DNA from: Umbilicaria muhlenbergii | Taxonomy: Eukaryota; Ascomycota; Lecanoromycetes; Umbilicariales; Umbilicariaceae | NCBI GenBank assembly: GCA_000611775.1 | Contig: KK106983.1 | Span: 2,538,808-2,602,807 of the forward strand | Reading direction: 5' to 3' | DNA: 64,000 nt | Shown: piece by piece, positions 22,546 through 34,221 of the stretch | How the letters are laid out: every line of letters begins with the position of its first letter | Numbering within the stretch: the stretch's first letter is position 1 | Translations under genes and position numbers: made by a program | The notes under the pieces: model-generated | Told to the model about the DNA's origin: nothing | What the model saw: only the letters and a program-made list of their open reading frames with translations | Databases searched by the model: none

Positions 22546-25500
22546 CTTCATGTCACTGAAGTGTCAAACAAAAGTAGCCTCAGAGCTTAATTTAATTGTC
22601 AATGAACAAGTTCTTCACAATGATGATGTCATACTCATGCAAGCCTTATTGAACAAAAGAGCTGAAGTCAATGTGATTTAACAACATTTCATTATTGAGC
22701 ATCAATTGACTCATATGAAGGGCTTATTGCCTCAACTTTAATTCTTGAATGATCAGAAGGCTTACTGCTTCAGTGCTTATCATGTGCATTATCAGCTTAC
22801 TGACAGTTGAGGACAATCTCATGAATGTGAACATGTGTTCTACACATTGAATAAGTCAGGATCACCTCTTATCCTTGAACTCTTCACATTGAAGACTGAA
22901 CATGTGTGAATTGACTGCAGAATGAAGGTGTGATGCTTCAACATTAAGGAGCAGCCTATTGAGTTACAGTCACCTGATGAATTCACAAGAGAGATTTAAG
23001 ATCACTCTGCTGTTTACATCCTGATATGAGTCAGTCTGAGTGATGACGCTGCATCAAAGATGCGCATACAAAGCGCTGAGATAGCACAAGCTCTCCCTGA
23101 GAAATACACTGATTATGTGAATGTGTTCTCAATGAAGAATGCTGACCTCCTTTCACCTCACAAGATCAGTGATCATGCAATTGACCTGAACAGCACAGAT
23201 TCATCTTATGACCCTTTGTATAACCTCTTCAATACTGAGTTAGAGGTGTTACAAGAATATTTAAATGACACCTTAATGAAAGGTTGAATCTGTCATTTCA
23301 TGAGCCCTGCAGAGGCACTCATCCTTTTTGTTTCAAAGAAAGATGAAGGACTGCAGTTATGTGTTGATTACTGAGGGTTGAATAAGATGATCATCAAGAA
23401 CAGGCACCTGTTACCCCTTATAAGTGAAATGTTGAATCAGCTTAGTGAAGTCAAGCTATTTATGAAGCTGAATTTGAAGGACGCTTATCACTGTATCTGC
23501 ATAAAGAAGGGTGATGAGTGAAAGATGATGTTTCACATGCATTACAGTCACTTTGAGTATATGATCATGTCTTTCAGATTGACAAATGCGCCGGCTATGT
23601 TTCAGGCTTACATCAACTGAGTGCTGACAGAGCTTGTGAATGTCTTTTGTGTTGTTTATTTAAATGACATCCTTATATACTCAGAATCACTGGTGCAACA
23701 TTGAGAGCATGTTAAGCAGGTGTTAAACTGACTCTGTTGATTTCAACTTTATGTGAACCCTAAGAAGTGTGAATTCTTCATTATCAAGGTGAAATTCCTA
23801 GGGTTTATTATCACAACTGAAGGCGTAGTGATGAATTCATGATGAGTGAACATCATACAGGACTGATCAGTATTAAGGATTTTTCAGAAAGTACAAGTCT
23901 TCCTGAGCTTTGTGAACTTTTATAGACACTTTATTAAGTGCTATTCACAAGTTGCAGCCCCCTTGACAAACCTTATGAAGGGTAGCAAGGATGAAAAGAA
24001 GTTTGAGCCTTTTGAATTCTCAAACAATGCAAAGGAGGTATTTGACTGCCTTCATGAAACCTTTATGACAGCACTCATCCTGATTCACTTTGACTCAAAG
24101 TTATGAATACAGGTGAAAACTGATGCATCAATCATTGAGCTCAGTGACATCCTGTCTCAGCTGTTGAATAACAGGAAGTGGCATTCAGTTGCATTTTAAT
24201 CAAGAAAGCTGTCTCCTTCAGAGATTTAATATGAAACTCATGATCAGAAGCTCCTTGTCATCATTATGATGTTTAAGCACTGATGACACTACCTTGAAGG
24301 CAGTTGTCATATCATAAAGGTATTGACTGATCATAACAATTTATGAGGATTTATGAACGTGAAGGAATTGAATGACAGGCAAGCATGATGAGTAATGAAG
24401 TTCACTGCTTTTGATTTCAATATCCTGCATCAGTCTGAAAAGACCAACCCCGCTGATGCATCATTGAGGTGACCAGACTACAGGGATGTTGAAGAGGTGA
24501 GTGAAACTATGAAGAAATTACTCTCAACACTTCAGAGGAAGTTAATCACTCTTGTGAACATATTCTCACTCAGATATGCCTCTATTGTGAGGCAGCTGCT
24601 CACAGAGGCAGGGAGAATGATCAGAATTAAAGACCTCAAACTTCAGAAAAAATGCTGAAGGAGTAACAGCAAAACATCTGCTCATGATGACTGTGATGTA
24701 GCTGTGAAACAGCTTAACCCTGTCACTGAAACTGTTGATTACAAACAACTCATTTCACATGTGATGATAAGAGATCTTGTCATTCATGAAACAGCTGATG
24801 AAAGCCTGAGTTTACCCTTAAGGGATTTGATTTGAACTCTACAAAATGATGATTCATTTGTAGAAGTGACACGCAACGCTGGCTGTACATCAACAAAGTG
24901 CAAGGCTAAAGCTGAAAGTCCCTGAAGGTTTAACTCTGAAGGCCTTTTATTTCATGAGGAACAAATATACATTCTGAAAGAAGAGTCTGTAAGGGCAGAG
25001 ATCTTAAAACATCATCATGATGATGTCTTGACAGAGCATTTCAGGGTAGAAAGAACCCTTGAATTGATTAACTGCAAATACTATTGAATTGATATGAGCC
25101 AAGATGTTAAAGATTATGTTGCATCATGTGACATCTGTCAAAGGGTGAAAGTGCTTAAACATCATTCCTATGATGAGCTACAGGTGTTGCCTCAGCCAGA
25201 AGAATCATGACAGCAAGTCACAATAAATTTTATCACTGACTTGCTGTCAAGTAAGCGCAAGGGTTGCGTCTATGATGTGATCTTAATGATTATGAATCAG
25301 TATACAAAAATGGCTTGATACATTCAAATCATGAAAATGATTATGACAACAGAGTTGACTGACTTGTTCTATGAGGAAATAATATGCTGATTCAGTGTAT
25401 CAAAAGGGGTTGTCTCTGATCAGAGATCAGTTTTCACAAGTGCTTTCTGATCTGAAATGTGCTATTATTTAAGGATGAAGTGTCAGCTAAGCACTGCCTT

Positions 25501-26290
25501 TCACCTGCAAATAAATGAACAGACAGAACAGCAGAATCAAACCTTGAAACATTATTTTCACTGTTACTGCTCAGATGAACAAGACAACTGAATGAACCTT
25601 TTACCTCTGACAGAATTCATTTATAACAATGAAATGCAAGCATCAATAGAGTGCAGCTCTTTTTATGTCATGTATGCTTATCATCTGAAAGTAAGATTCA
25701 AAGTTGAGGATGACTTCAGGAAAGAAGAGGTACTCACAGTTAAAAATCAAGTGAAATGATTTCATGACATACAGGAAGTGCTGTCACAATGATGAGAAAA
25801 TGTAATTAATTTTCAGGCAAAATATTATGATGTCAAACATAAACTCAAGACCTATAATGTGAGAGACTTGATAATGTTATTCATGAAGAACTTACAACAG
25901 AAGCGCCTGAGCAGGAAACTGTTTCACAAATTCATTAAATCATTTCAGGTTGAAGACTTAATAGAGAAGCAGGCCTACAAGTTAACTTTACTGCTCACTT
26001 ATCAAATTCATAATGTCTTTCACGTCTTTTACCTGAAGTCATATCAGTGCAGAGCTGATGATGACTTCAAATCATTGCTGTCATCTTCAGAGCTAATTGA
26101 TGATGAAGAAGAATATGAAGTCAAAGAGATTTTAAACTGTCAGAAATTCAGGAATAAAATTCTGTACAAAGTGAGATGAAAGGGTTGGTCAGAAGAATAT
26201 GATCAATGAGTGTCAAAGAAGAACTTAAAAGGTGTGCAAGAAATGCATGCAACCTTCAACAATGAATTAGAAGAGTGTAGAAAGAAGTGA
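22546..26290 (+). pseudogene. Gypsy-1 pol with chromodomain (fossil)
   Basis: Protease-RT-RNase H-integrase-chromodomain order. Recognisable pieces are ALPEKYTDYVNVFS and KISDHAIDL before RT (23060-23287), YLNDILIYSES in the RT active-site region (near 23665), NFYRHFIKCYSQVAAPLTNL in the connection (23912-23970), an H2C2-type integrase zinc region near 25000-25150, and YEVKEILN plus VRWKGW-like chromodomain elements (26110-26200). A C-terminal chromodomain is the defining trait of chromoviruses and is thought to steer insertion to heterochromatin. Dead, many breaks. Confidence 0.88.
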
Positions 26291-26542
26291 TTTAAAAAGA
26301 CTTAATTGACATCATAAGAACACTCTTTCCTGATTTTCCTCAAGGGGTTTTACAGGTTTTATTAAGACCTTATAAGTGATTTACAGCAAGGGTCAAGAGT
26401 GACAAGTTCACTAAAGAAGATGAATCATCAGCAAGGCACATGAGAAACACAATATTATTATCATCATAACAGCATACCTGACCAGGGTCAAAGGAAAAAG
26501 AAATTATCATACAAGATCAGCAAATCACTGACAAAACATTAT

Positions 26543-27060
26543 TTACTCATCTTCATCATCATTGTCTTTCTTTTTTTCTTCATCATCCTCCTCTGATTCC
26601 TTCAACCCCTCTGACTCAAAAGGAGAGAAATCTCCGTCATCATCATCATCATCATCATCAACAATGACAGGCAAATGCTTTTAAAATAAGATGCACATTA
26701 GCTGTTCATAGTCATCATGTCAGAGGTGAAGAGAAGGGGATTAAACTGAATATCACATGATATTCAGGATACCTTTAAGTGCATTGTTGATGCATTTGAT
26801 CTGCTCAAGGAGCAGGAGATTAACCTCAACAGCAGACTTCAATTTAAATGACTTCTGATGACAGCTGATAACACAGAGATGTGCTGTAATCTCCTTATTA
26901 TAACACTTTTGACGCGCCTTGAGAGCAGTCAGGAGAGCAGGTGAAGGAGTGTTAATATTAACTCTGTTGATCAAGTGAATTAATGTGTTTACCTTGCAGA
27001 TGAACCGCGCAGGGACCTTGAATCATCAGTGAGGTACAACAGGTGAGCATGTTAAACTTA
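26543..27060 (-). pseudogene. Antisense acidic ORF between pol and 3' LTR of Gypsy-1
   Basis: The minus strand carries a coherent coding signature in one register between pol and the 3' LTR. It includes the uninterrupted stretch 26974-26753 and ends with an acidic tail: a run of eight Asp near 26659-26636, then Glu/Asp/Lys-rich residues such as SEEDDEEKKK, and a stop at 26543-26545. The plus-strand (tca)n microsatellite is the complement of the Asp run. Antisense ORFs in this position are known from some plant and fungal Gypsy elements; their role is not settled. Upstream limits are uncertain and it is broken. Confidence 0.55.
26637..26661. repeat. (tca)n trinucleotide repeat
   Basis: About 25 bp of perfect tca repeats. 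On the minus strand it encodes the Asp run of the antisense ORF, so the repeat length may be coding-constrained rather than neutral. Confidence 0.95.
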
Positions 27061-27177
27061 TTAAAAGACAAGCTTTGTGAAGGTTTGCACAGTATGCACA
27101 CTTAACATTCACATGAGTATCACAAACCTGTGTGGTATCTTCAGTGAAACAGTGACTGCATCAGAGGCAAAATGATT

Positions 27178-27665
27178 CAATGAGGCATGCATGAGGGCCT
27201 GTGAAGCACTTGGCAATGAGTGAGCGCTATATGATGTCATGCATTAATCATGCATGTGCAGAGCCTGTTTCTCTGACTTACAGGCATAATGACTGATGTT
27301 GTGATGATGAAGATGATGCGTCTTGAGGGTGTGTTGATGATGTTGCAGTGATGAGTCACTGCTCTGGCAAAAGTTGATGACAGAAGGCTGAGGAGTTGAC
27401 AGTATTTATATTTCAGAGCCCTTGTTGTGATATCATCACTCAGGGCCTTGATTATATTATCATAACACTGTCACATTTATGCTGTCATGACTTCACTGTC
27501 ACCTCTTCACTTCTCAGGGTTTTTGCTGTCATGTGACAAGCTCACCTCACTATCATCTCACTTAATCAGTGTCAGTGTCACATCATTGATTCAACTGTTA
27601 ACTGAGCCTTTTAACAGTCACTCACCTTTCTGCGCTGAAGGGCTGCTGCATAAAGGGGAGGTAAT
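27178..27665 (+). other. Gypsy-1 3' non-coding tail and polypurine tract
   Basis: Non-coding sequence conserved with 18983-19470, ending in the polypurine tract aaaggggaggtaat immediately before the 3' LTR; in Gypsy elements this primes plus-strand DNA synthesis. A 63-codon plus-strand open frame occurs in both copies, but it is Ser/Leu-rich with no recognisable domain, and I do not call it a gene. Confidence 0.75.
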
Positions 27666-27893
27666 TGTCACAGGTTAATGACAATCTGAGACTCATGTAG
27701 AGCATGCGCCCTACAAGTGACTTGACAGCATTAGTGAGTCACATGAAAACTCTGCATTGCTTGATTTCACCTTGATTTCTTAGTTATTAGTTTTATATAA
27801 TTAAGATCATATAACCTCTATACATCTATATCTCATGCTGTCATGAACCTTGACTATACTTCTCTTTCTAGTAAGGAACGCTATAGTCTGACA
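27666..27893 (+). repeat. Gypsy-1 3' LTR
   Basis: 228 bp, tgtcacaggtt to agtctgaca, paired with 21055-21282. Followed by tatta (27894-27898), the transition-modified target duplication of cattg. Confidence 0.95.
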
Positions 27894-28911
27894 TATTATA
27901 ATAAACTTTGTGCATTTTTTGCCTCTGTGATTGTAGAATTTCATCATGCATGATGTGCATTAAAGTTTTTACAAACTAATGTTTTAGTTGCTGCACTTAT
28001 TTGACTTAATGCTCTTTTCATTGTTCATGTATTTAATTCAGGCTGAAGAGACCTTTCATTATATATATTCAACAGTAGAATTTCTTCTAAATCTGATGCA
28101 GAAATAAACAAAGCTTGTAAATCTGCATCCTTTGATATATTTGATCTAGGCGTGCATTTTATTCCTTTGTTTGCTTTTGTAATAAATGTTAAAACTCATG
28201 GTTTGAGTTCTGATGTTGAGATAATGCTAGTAAATGCTGAGTGTGAAATAGTACTGTTATTTAACTCAATTCATGATTCTTGAATTAACATAGTATTTAT
28301 TTTCCTCATCACAGCTTTTAAACATGATTACATGATGTTTGTTGATCTATTGTAGTTATGTTGAAAAATCTGTATTTTAAATAATTCCTGCAGGTCTGTG
28401 TTTGAATGTTGTGTGTTTATATTACACATTATTTATTTATGATTAAAAGGTCTCTGTCTGCTGAATAAGATTCAACTGCTTTATAATATTCACAGTCTTT
28501 GCTATTCACCTGATAATTTTCTTTGCAATTTACACACTTTATTATTGTGTGACTGTATATTTCTTGTCTCTTTTTATAAATAAAGCATGTGTGCTTCCTG
28601 ATATAATGATTTTCAGTGCATATTTAGCATTTGACTTCATGCGTGCACTTATGCTGTGTGTGACTGAATTCTTAACATTTGATGCATTGCTTATACAGTT
28701 TACAGTCTGTGTATTTCATGATATGTAGTGAGTTTTCAGTCATAATTAATTTAGTTCTCAAGGCTTTTTCAGCCTCTTGACTGCTTGAAAAGGCAATGAC
28801 TGCAGATGAATACTTTTTAAATTTTCTACTCTCTGCTGTAGACATTCAGCTTGATTTACACATCAATTTTAAATCTTTATTAAAGATCTTCATCTCATCT
28901 TTTAGTAATTA
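27894..28911 (-). mobile_element. LINE2, 5' piece (endonuclease start and ORF1 knuckles)
   Basis: LINE2 resumes after Gypsy-1, homologous to LINE1 about 12350-13355. It contains the first part of the endonuclease (GDFNA-type block near 27960) and the ORF1 zinc-knuckle region (about 28480-28800), now more decayed than in LINE1. It stops at foldback element M-B, so the N-terminal half of ORF1 and the 5' UTR are missing. Confidence 0.88.
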
Positions 28912-30223
28912 CATCCGCAACTTGGCAGCCCGCTCAAAAATAAGGTTTTAGTTAATAGTACTTTATGCGCTCAGAGCACTCTCTGAGCAGTAAATGAACT
29001 CATACAAATCTTACACTTTAAATAACTATTATACCTTCATGAATAATAAAAAACTTTTTATTGAAAAGTTTTAGATCTCTTTATTCTGTACACTTTACAA
29101 ACTAAAGATTTCTTCATAAGTTAGCTTTGAGTTAGTTTTTAGCACTTTGAGCGCTCTGAGCTTCTGATCTCATGTTTCAGCTAACAGCCGCTCTTAGCAC
29201 CCTTTGAGCACTTTGAGCTCAACCTTAAATCTTGAGCAGAACATTAAAATTTTGTGATAAAAAAACAATTATTAAAACAATTGTTTAAACAAGTACACAC
29301 GCAGTGTTATAATAACAGTAAAATTTATAATAAGTAAACTTTTGCTAAAATTCACTTTTCTGCAAATAAAAATCATGATTTGTTGAGTCTGAAAGCACTG
29401 TATAAGTGTTGAGTTCTGAATATTTAAAGAACTTCAAGATTTTCATCACTTAAAAATCTACACACTTTAATAACTTTTGCATCTCAACAGATATGAAGAA
29501 ACTTTCAATGCATAAGTTATAAAGAACAGTATTTTTTATTAATGTTAAATTAAAAGTTTCTTTATAACTGCTGTTGTTGTTAAGTTATATTTAATTCAAG
29601 TTTTTAATAGCGAAAAATCTTTCAAAAAAAGTCATATACTTTGAATAACTATTGCGCTTTTATACTTATGATATAACTTTTAGTTTATAAGTTGTAGAGA
29701 ATAAGCTGTTTAAGAGTTTTCTTATACAAAGTTTTTTTTTATGTGTTGTTGTTGTTGAGTTATTCAAAAAGTCATTAAAAGTCTGTTTATTAATGTTGTG
29801 ATTTTCATCACTGGAAGTTTGAAATCAATGTAACTTTTTAACAACAACAGTTATAAAAAAACTTTTAAGTTATAAAACTGTTTAATAGTTTCTTCTCTAC
29901 AACTTATAAACTGAAAGTTATATCATCAGTATAAAAGCGCAATAGTTATTCAATATGCTAATATATTTATAATTAGTTAAAAGTTTTTTAATTCATAACT
30001 ATTGCAAATTAAAACTTATGAAGAAATCTTTAGTTTGTAAAGTGTACAGAATAAAGAGATTTAAAACTTTTCAATAAAAAGTTTCTTATTATTCATGAAG
30101 GTATAATAGTTATTTAAAGTGTAAAATTTGTATGAGCTCATTTACTGCTCAGAGAGTGCTCTGAGCGCATAAAGTACTATTAACTAAAATCTTATTTTTG
30201 AGTGAGCTGTCAAGTTGCAGATG
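28912..30223. mobile_element. Foldback/MITE-like element M-B with about 205-bp inverted ends
   Basis: A 1312-bp non-coding element. The first 205 bp (catccgcaacttgg... to ttcttcataag, 28912-29118) are repeated inverted at about 30018-30223. At about 29119 the left module switches abruptly into the left module of M-A/M-D (ttagctttgagttag...), lacking that module's first 35-40 bp. M-B is thus a composite of two end types. The left arm keeps its CpGs; the right arm has a few C-to-T/G-to-A changes. It separates truncated LINE2 from 5'-truncated Gypsy-2c, and no target duplication is visible. Confidence 0.85.
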
Positions 30224-30335
30224 CAGTGACTCACCCTCATGATGATTATAGACATGAAAAATCTCAGCATTATATTAAAACTTTCTTGAATGAATCACAC
30301 CTGAATTCTAATCAACCCTGTGAACTGAGTAGTGA

Positions 30336-30430
30336 TTTTCTCACTGAATGAATGAACTGAACTGAATGAATGAACTGAACTGAAGAACTGAACACTGAAC
30401 AACTGAATAAATGAACAAACTGAATGATTG
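30336..30430. repeat. Degenerate ctgaatgaa-type repeat in Gypsy-2c
   Basis: Short tandem, imperfect units of ctgaatgaa/ctgaactgaa. Homologous arrays occur at 39680-39815 and 42165-42320 in the other Gypsy-2 copies with different lengths, so the array is a variable part of the element between protease and RT. Confidence 0.8.
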
Positions 30431-32184
30431 AATCTGAATCACTGAAACCTTATCAGATCTTGAAGAAATTCATCACAAAAGCAGATTCTGAATTAATCTT
30501 CACATTAAAAAATAATAACCCCTCACATGCAGTTAATATCAAGATGATTAATGCAACACTGTTCACATTGAATATGAAGGAAGGCAATGAGATCTTTATT
30601 ATTTTTATTTAACAAATTAAGAAAGCATTGAACTTTGAATTGAAGTCAAGTGAATTAAATATTAAAGTGATTCTCTCTTTCAAATATCATGACTTGATTG
30701 ATGTCTTTTCTAAAAAGGCTGCAAATGAACTCCCTTCACATCAACTTTATGATCACAAGATTGTCTTAAAGAGTGAGTAAAAGCTAAAATACACACTCTT
30801 TTACAACATGTCACATAAAGAACTGATAGCGGTGAAGAATTATATAAAAGACAACTTGCAAAAGAGTTTCATTAAAGTCAGTCAGTCATTAGTAGCCTCA
30901 CTGATTCTGTTTATATGAAAGAAAGACAGGTCTTTACAATTGTGCATCAACTACTGAAAGTTGAATTCAATTATGAAGAAAGACTGATACTCATTATCTT
31001 TAATTGAGGAAACCCTGACTCAGATTTCAAAGACAAAATACTTCATCAAGATTGATATATAACAGGCATTTTACTACATATAAATAAATTCTGATTCTGA
31101 AGATCTGACAACCTTTTAAACAAGATATGATTTTTACAAATATAAGATCTTGCCTTTCAGACTCACTAATGAATCAGTCACCTTTCAGCACTTTATTAAT
31201 GATGTATTATTTAATCTATTGAATATTTATTGTACAACATATTTAAATGATATTCTGATCTATTCAGAGTCTCTGTCTGAACATTAAACTCATGTTTAAA
31301 CTGTTCTAAAATGACTGAGGAAGGCAAATTTACAAGCTGAAATCAAGAAGTATAAATTTTATAAGACTGAAACTTAATACTTAAAACTGATCATAAAATG
31401 TCATGACATCTGAGTGAACCTTGAAAAGATCACAGTCATTAAGACTTGAAAGATACTGATTAATTTAAAACAACTGTAGGCATTTTTAAGTTTTTGTAAC
31501 TTTTACTGATGATTCATAAAGGGATATTCTAAAATTACAAAATCTTTAATCAGACTGACAGGCAAGAATATACTCTTTAATATGCAAATTGAACAATGTC
31601 TTCAAGCCTTTAGTGAATTAAAGAACTGATTAATTAACATGCTGATATTACAACACTTTGACTGAACTTGAACATATTATCTTAAATATAAATCATCTGA
31701 TCTGATATTCACAGGAGTACTATCTCAGGAAGATGATTATAATTAATGCATTTAATGACATTTTTCTCTAAGAAACTCATATCAGCTGAATGTAATTATG
31801 AGATTTATGACAAAGAATTGTTGATCATTGTTTAAAGTTTAAAGAAATGATGTACTGAATTAACAGAAACAGAGGATCTGATTTAAATTTTAACAGATCA
31901 TAAAGTCCTGAAGTACTTTATAATGATCAAGAAATTGACTTACAGACAAGTCAGATGAGCTGAATTTTTTTTATAATTCAACTTTATGATCATCTACTGA
32001 ACAAGCAAAGAAAATGAAAAGGTGAACACACTTATTAAATGCTTAAATGATCAACTAAAGAAGAATGAAAATGATGAGTGATTATGATATTAATCTTAAA
32101 TCATGTTATTAAGCTGCTGCTTAAACTCATGCATTATTATTAAACAAAAAGAAAAAGCTCCTCATCTTTTAAAATCAGCTGAAC

Positions 32185-32345
32185 AGACCCTGAATGAACA
32201 GACTCTGAATAAACAGACTCTGAATAAACAGACTTTAAATGAACAGACCTTGAATAAACAAGCTTTAAATAAATCAGCTGAACAAGCTTTGAATGAATCA
32301 ACTTTAAATGAATCAACTGAACAGGCTTTAAATGAAACTTTAAAT
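32185..32345 (+). repeat. 15-bp tandem repeat encoding QTLNK/E units
   Basis: Imperfect 15-bp units (for example cagactctgaataaa) between RNase H and integrase, reading as five-residue units of the type QTLNK, QTLNE and SALNE. This copy has about ten units. The inner Gypsy-2 (about 44075-44135) has about four and the outer one (about 47440-47490) about three, so the array is length-polymorphic between copies of one family. Confidence 0.85.
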
Positions 32346-33926
32346 GAGTTGATTACTTATTATGTGAAAGCAGATGATTTCTGTCAGGAAGTCATAAACT
32401 TATTATGAATTAAAGTAAGACATTCAATCAAAATCTCTCTCAATGACTGTACTGAAGATGCAAACAGTCAGTTACTGTATCAAGAACATGTATGAGTCTC
32501 AGGAGTCAACAATGATTTGAATAAAAATAAATTACAACTCTGACTGATTCAAGAAGCACATGAACAACTGGTTGCAGAACATATTAAACACTGAAAGACT
32601 CTGAAACTGCTTGCATGCTTCTACTACTGACTCTGAATGAACTGAACAGTCAGTCATTTTGTTTAAAATTGTCACATTTGCTGCTGAACAAAGAACATGA
32701 ATAAGCAGTATTAAGAAGCCCTGAAATCACTTTCAATTTCAAGTCATTCATGACAAGATATTTCACTCAACTTGATTATCAAGTAACTTGAAAGTGAAGA
32801 GTTTAATATAATCCTGATAATCATTTACAACTTGATCAAGGAGAGACATTATATCCTTTATTTAACAGATAAAAATAAGAGAACATTAACTGAATACATT
32901 ATTAAACTCTTACTCTGAAATATATGAAGATTTCATGAATTATCACAGACAATTACATCAGACTGAGGATCACAATTTGTAACATTACTCTGAAAGTACT
33001 TATGTGAACAACTTCAAATCAGATTAAAACCTTCAACCACTTTTCACCCTGAGACAGATGAGCAGTCTGAAAATGTGAATGTGAATGTTAAATAATATCT
33101 TAAAGCATTTGTGAACTATCAGCAAAATGACTGAATTAAATGATTATCAATAATTAAGTTTACAGCCAACAATGCAGATTCTGACTTCATCAAAGTTTCA
33201 TCATTCTTTGTGAATAAAGAATATCACCTCTGAATGAACTTTAACTCTGAATGATTGATCACTCTGCTGCTGACAAGAGAATGAATTCTGAAAGAAAAAG
33301 CTGATTTCATAACAAATCATATAAAGGCTCTACATGTGATGTTATAAGACAATATGACAGCAGCACAACTTCAGTAAGAAGATTTCATGAACAGAACTTG
33401 AACATTAACTTCAACATATAAAGTGAGAGACCTGATATGATTGTTAATGAAGAACATTCAAACAACTCACTTATTTAAAAAGTTAAATCACAAGAATGAA
33501 GAACCTTTTTAAATTAAAAAGAAAGTATCAACTCAAGCATATAAGCTTGAATTACTTAAATCAATGAAGATACATCCTGTCTTTTACATCTTTTTATTAC
33601 AACTCACTGTGAATGATCCTTTGCCTGAACAAATTGAGTCATCATCACCATCAGTAATAACTGAACAGGCTAAATCAGAATGAGAAGTTGAATAAATTAA
33701 TGATAATCATTGATGAAAAAACAGACTACAGTACAGAGTGACATGAAAAAGATACTCACTTAACAAGACTTGATATAAATTAATGAATTCAAACACTCAC
33801 CTGAACTGAAAGAGGCATTTCATGAGTGGTACTCAAATAAGCCGGCCAGGCCACTGATTACATCAAAAGCAAGACAGAAAAGTAAATGATCAGCTTACAA
33901 AGCTCATTAAATAAAGAAGAGGGTAA

Positions 33927-34221
33927 TGTCAGGTTTACACTTGAACATTAAATTGAATTGAATGATCTGAATGATCTGAATGATCTGAATGATGTACTGA
34001 ACTGAATGACTGAATGAGTTAGCACTGAACAACTGAATGAGTTAGCACTGAATGACTGAATGAGTTAGCAGCAATTTAGATTAATGAGTTTAACATGCAC
34101 ATAAAGACTTTAATCTTCATGCTCTTTCTTTCTTTTGCTTCTTAGACTAGAATTCTTCTCTGTAACTAAATGTCAGCTGTTAAAACACATGCATTAATTC
34201 ATAATCTGCATAGTTTTGACA
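33927..34221 (+). repeat. Gypsy-2c 3' LTR (295 bp)
   Basis: TGTCA...TGACA LTR, the longest of the six Gypsy-2 LTRs seen. The extra length comes from tandem gaatgatct units near 33958-33990 and repeated actgaatgagttagc units near 34005-34075. The rest is collinear with the other LTRs. Confidence 0.9.

Larger units (their letters stand above)
21055..27893 (+). mobile_element. Gypsy-1, full-length chromodomain LTR retrotransposon (broken)
   Basis: A complete but dead Ty3/Gypsy element of 6839 bp inserted in LINE2. Parts in order: 5' LTR 21055-21282, gag about 21300-22540 with zinc knuckle, protease about 22560-22800, RT about 23060-23850, RNase H about 23900-24500, integrase about 24960-25760, chromodomain about 26090-26235, an antisense acidic ORF, a long 3' non-coding tail, a polypurine tract and the 3' LTR 27666-27893. 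The target duplication is cattg on the left and tatta on the right; LINE1 has cattg at the empty site, so the right copy has drifted by transitions. LTRs differ at roughly 20 positions, apparently all transitions, so divergence dating is unreliable; the lack of transversions suggests a moderate or young age. Many breaks. Confidence 0.95.
30224..34221 (+). mobile_element. Gypsy-2c, 5'-truncated copy (broken)
   Basis: The 3' two-thirds of a Gypsy-2 element. It starts at M-B at a point equivalent to 39556 and 42044 in the other copies, so the 5' LTR, gag and most of the protease are absent. Parts: RT about 30680-31330 (segments KYKILPFR and YLNDILIYSESLS), RNase H about 31480-32050, a variable 15-bp repeat linker (32185-32345), integrase about 32650-33360, chromodomain about 33650-33780, polypurine tract aaataaagaagagggtaa and 3' LTR 33927-34221. 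Many breaks. With only one LTR the age cannot be estimated. Confidence 0.88.
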
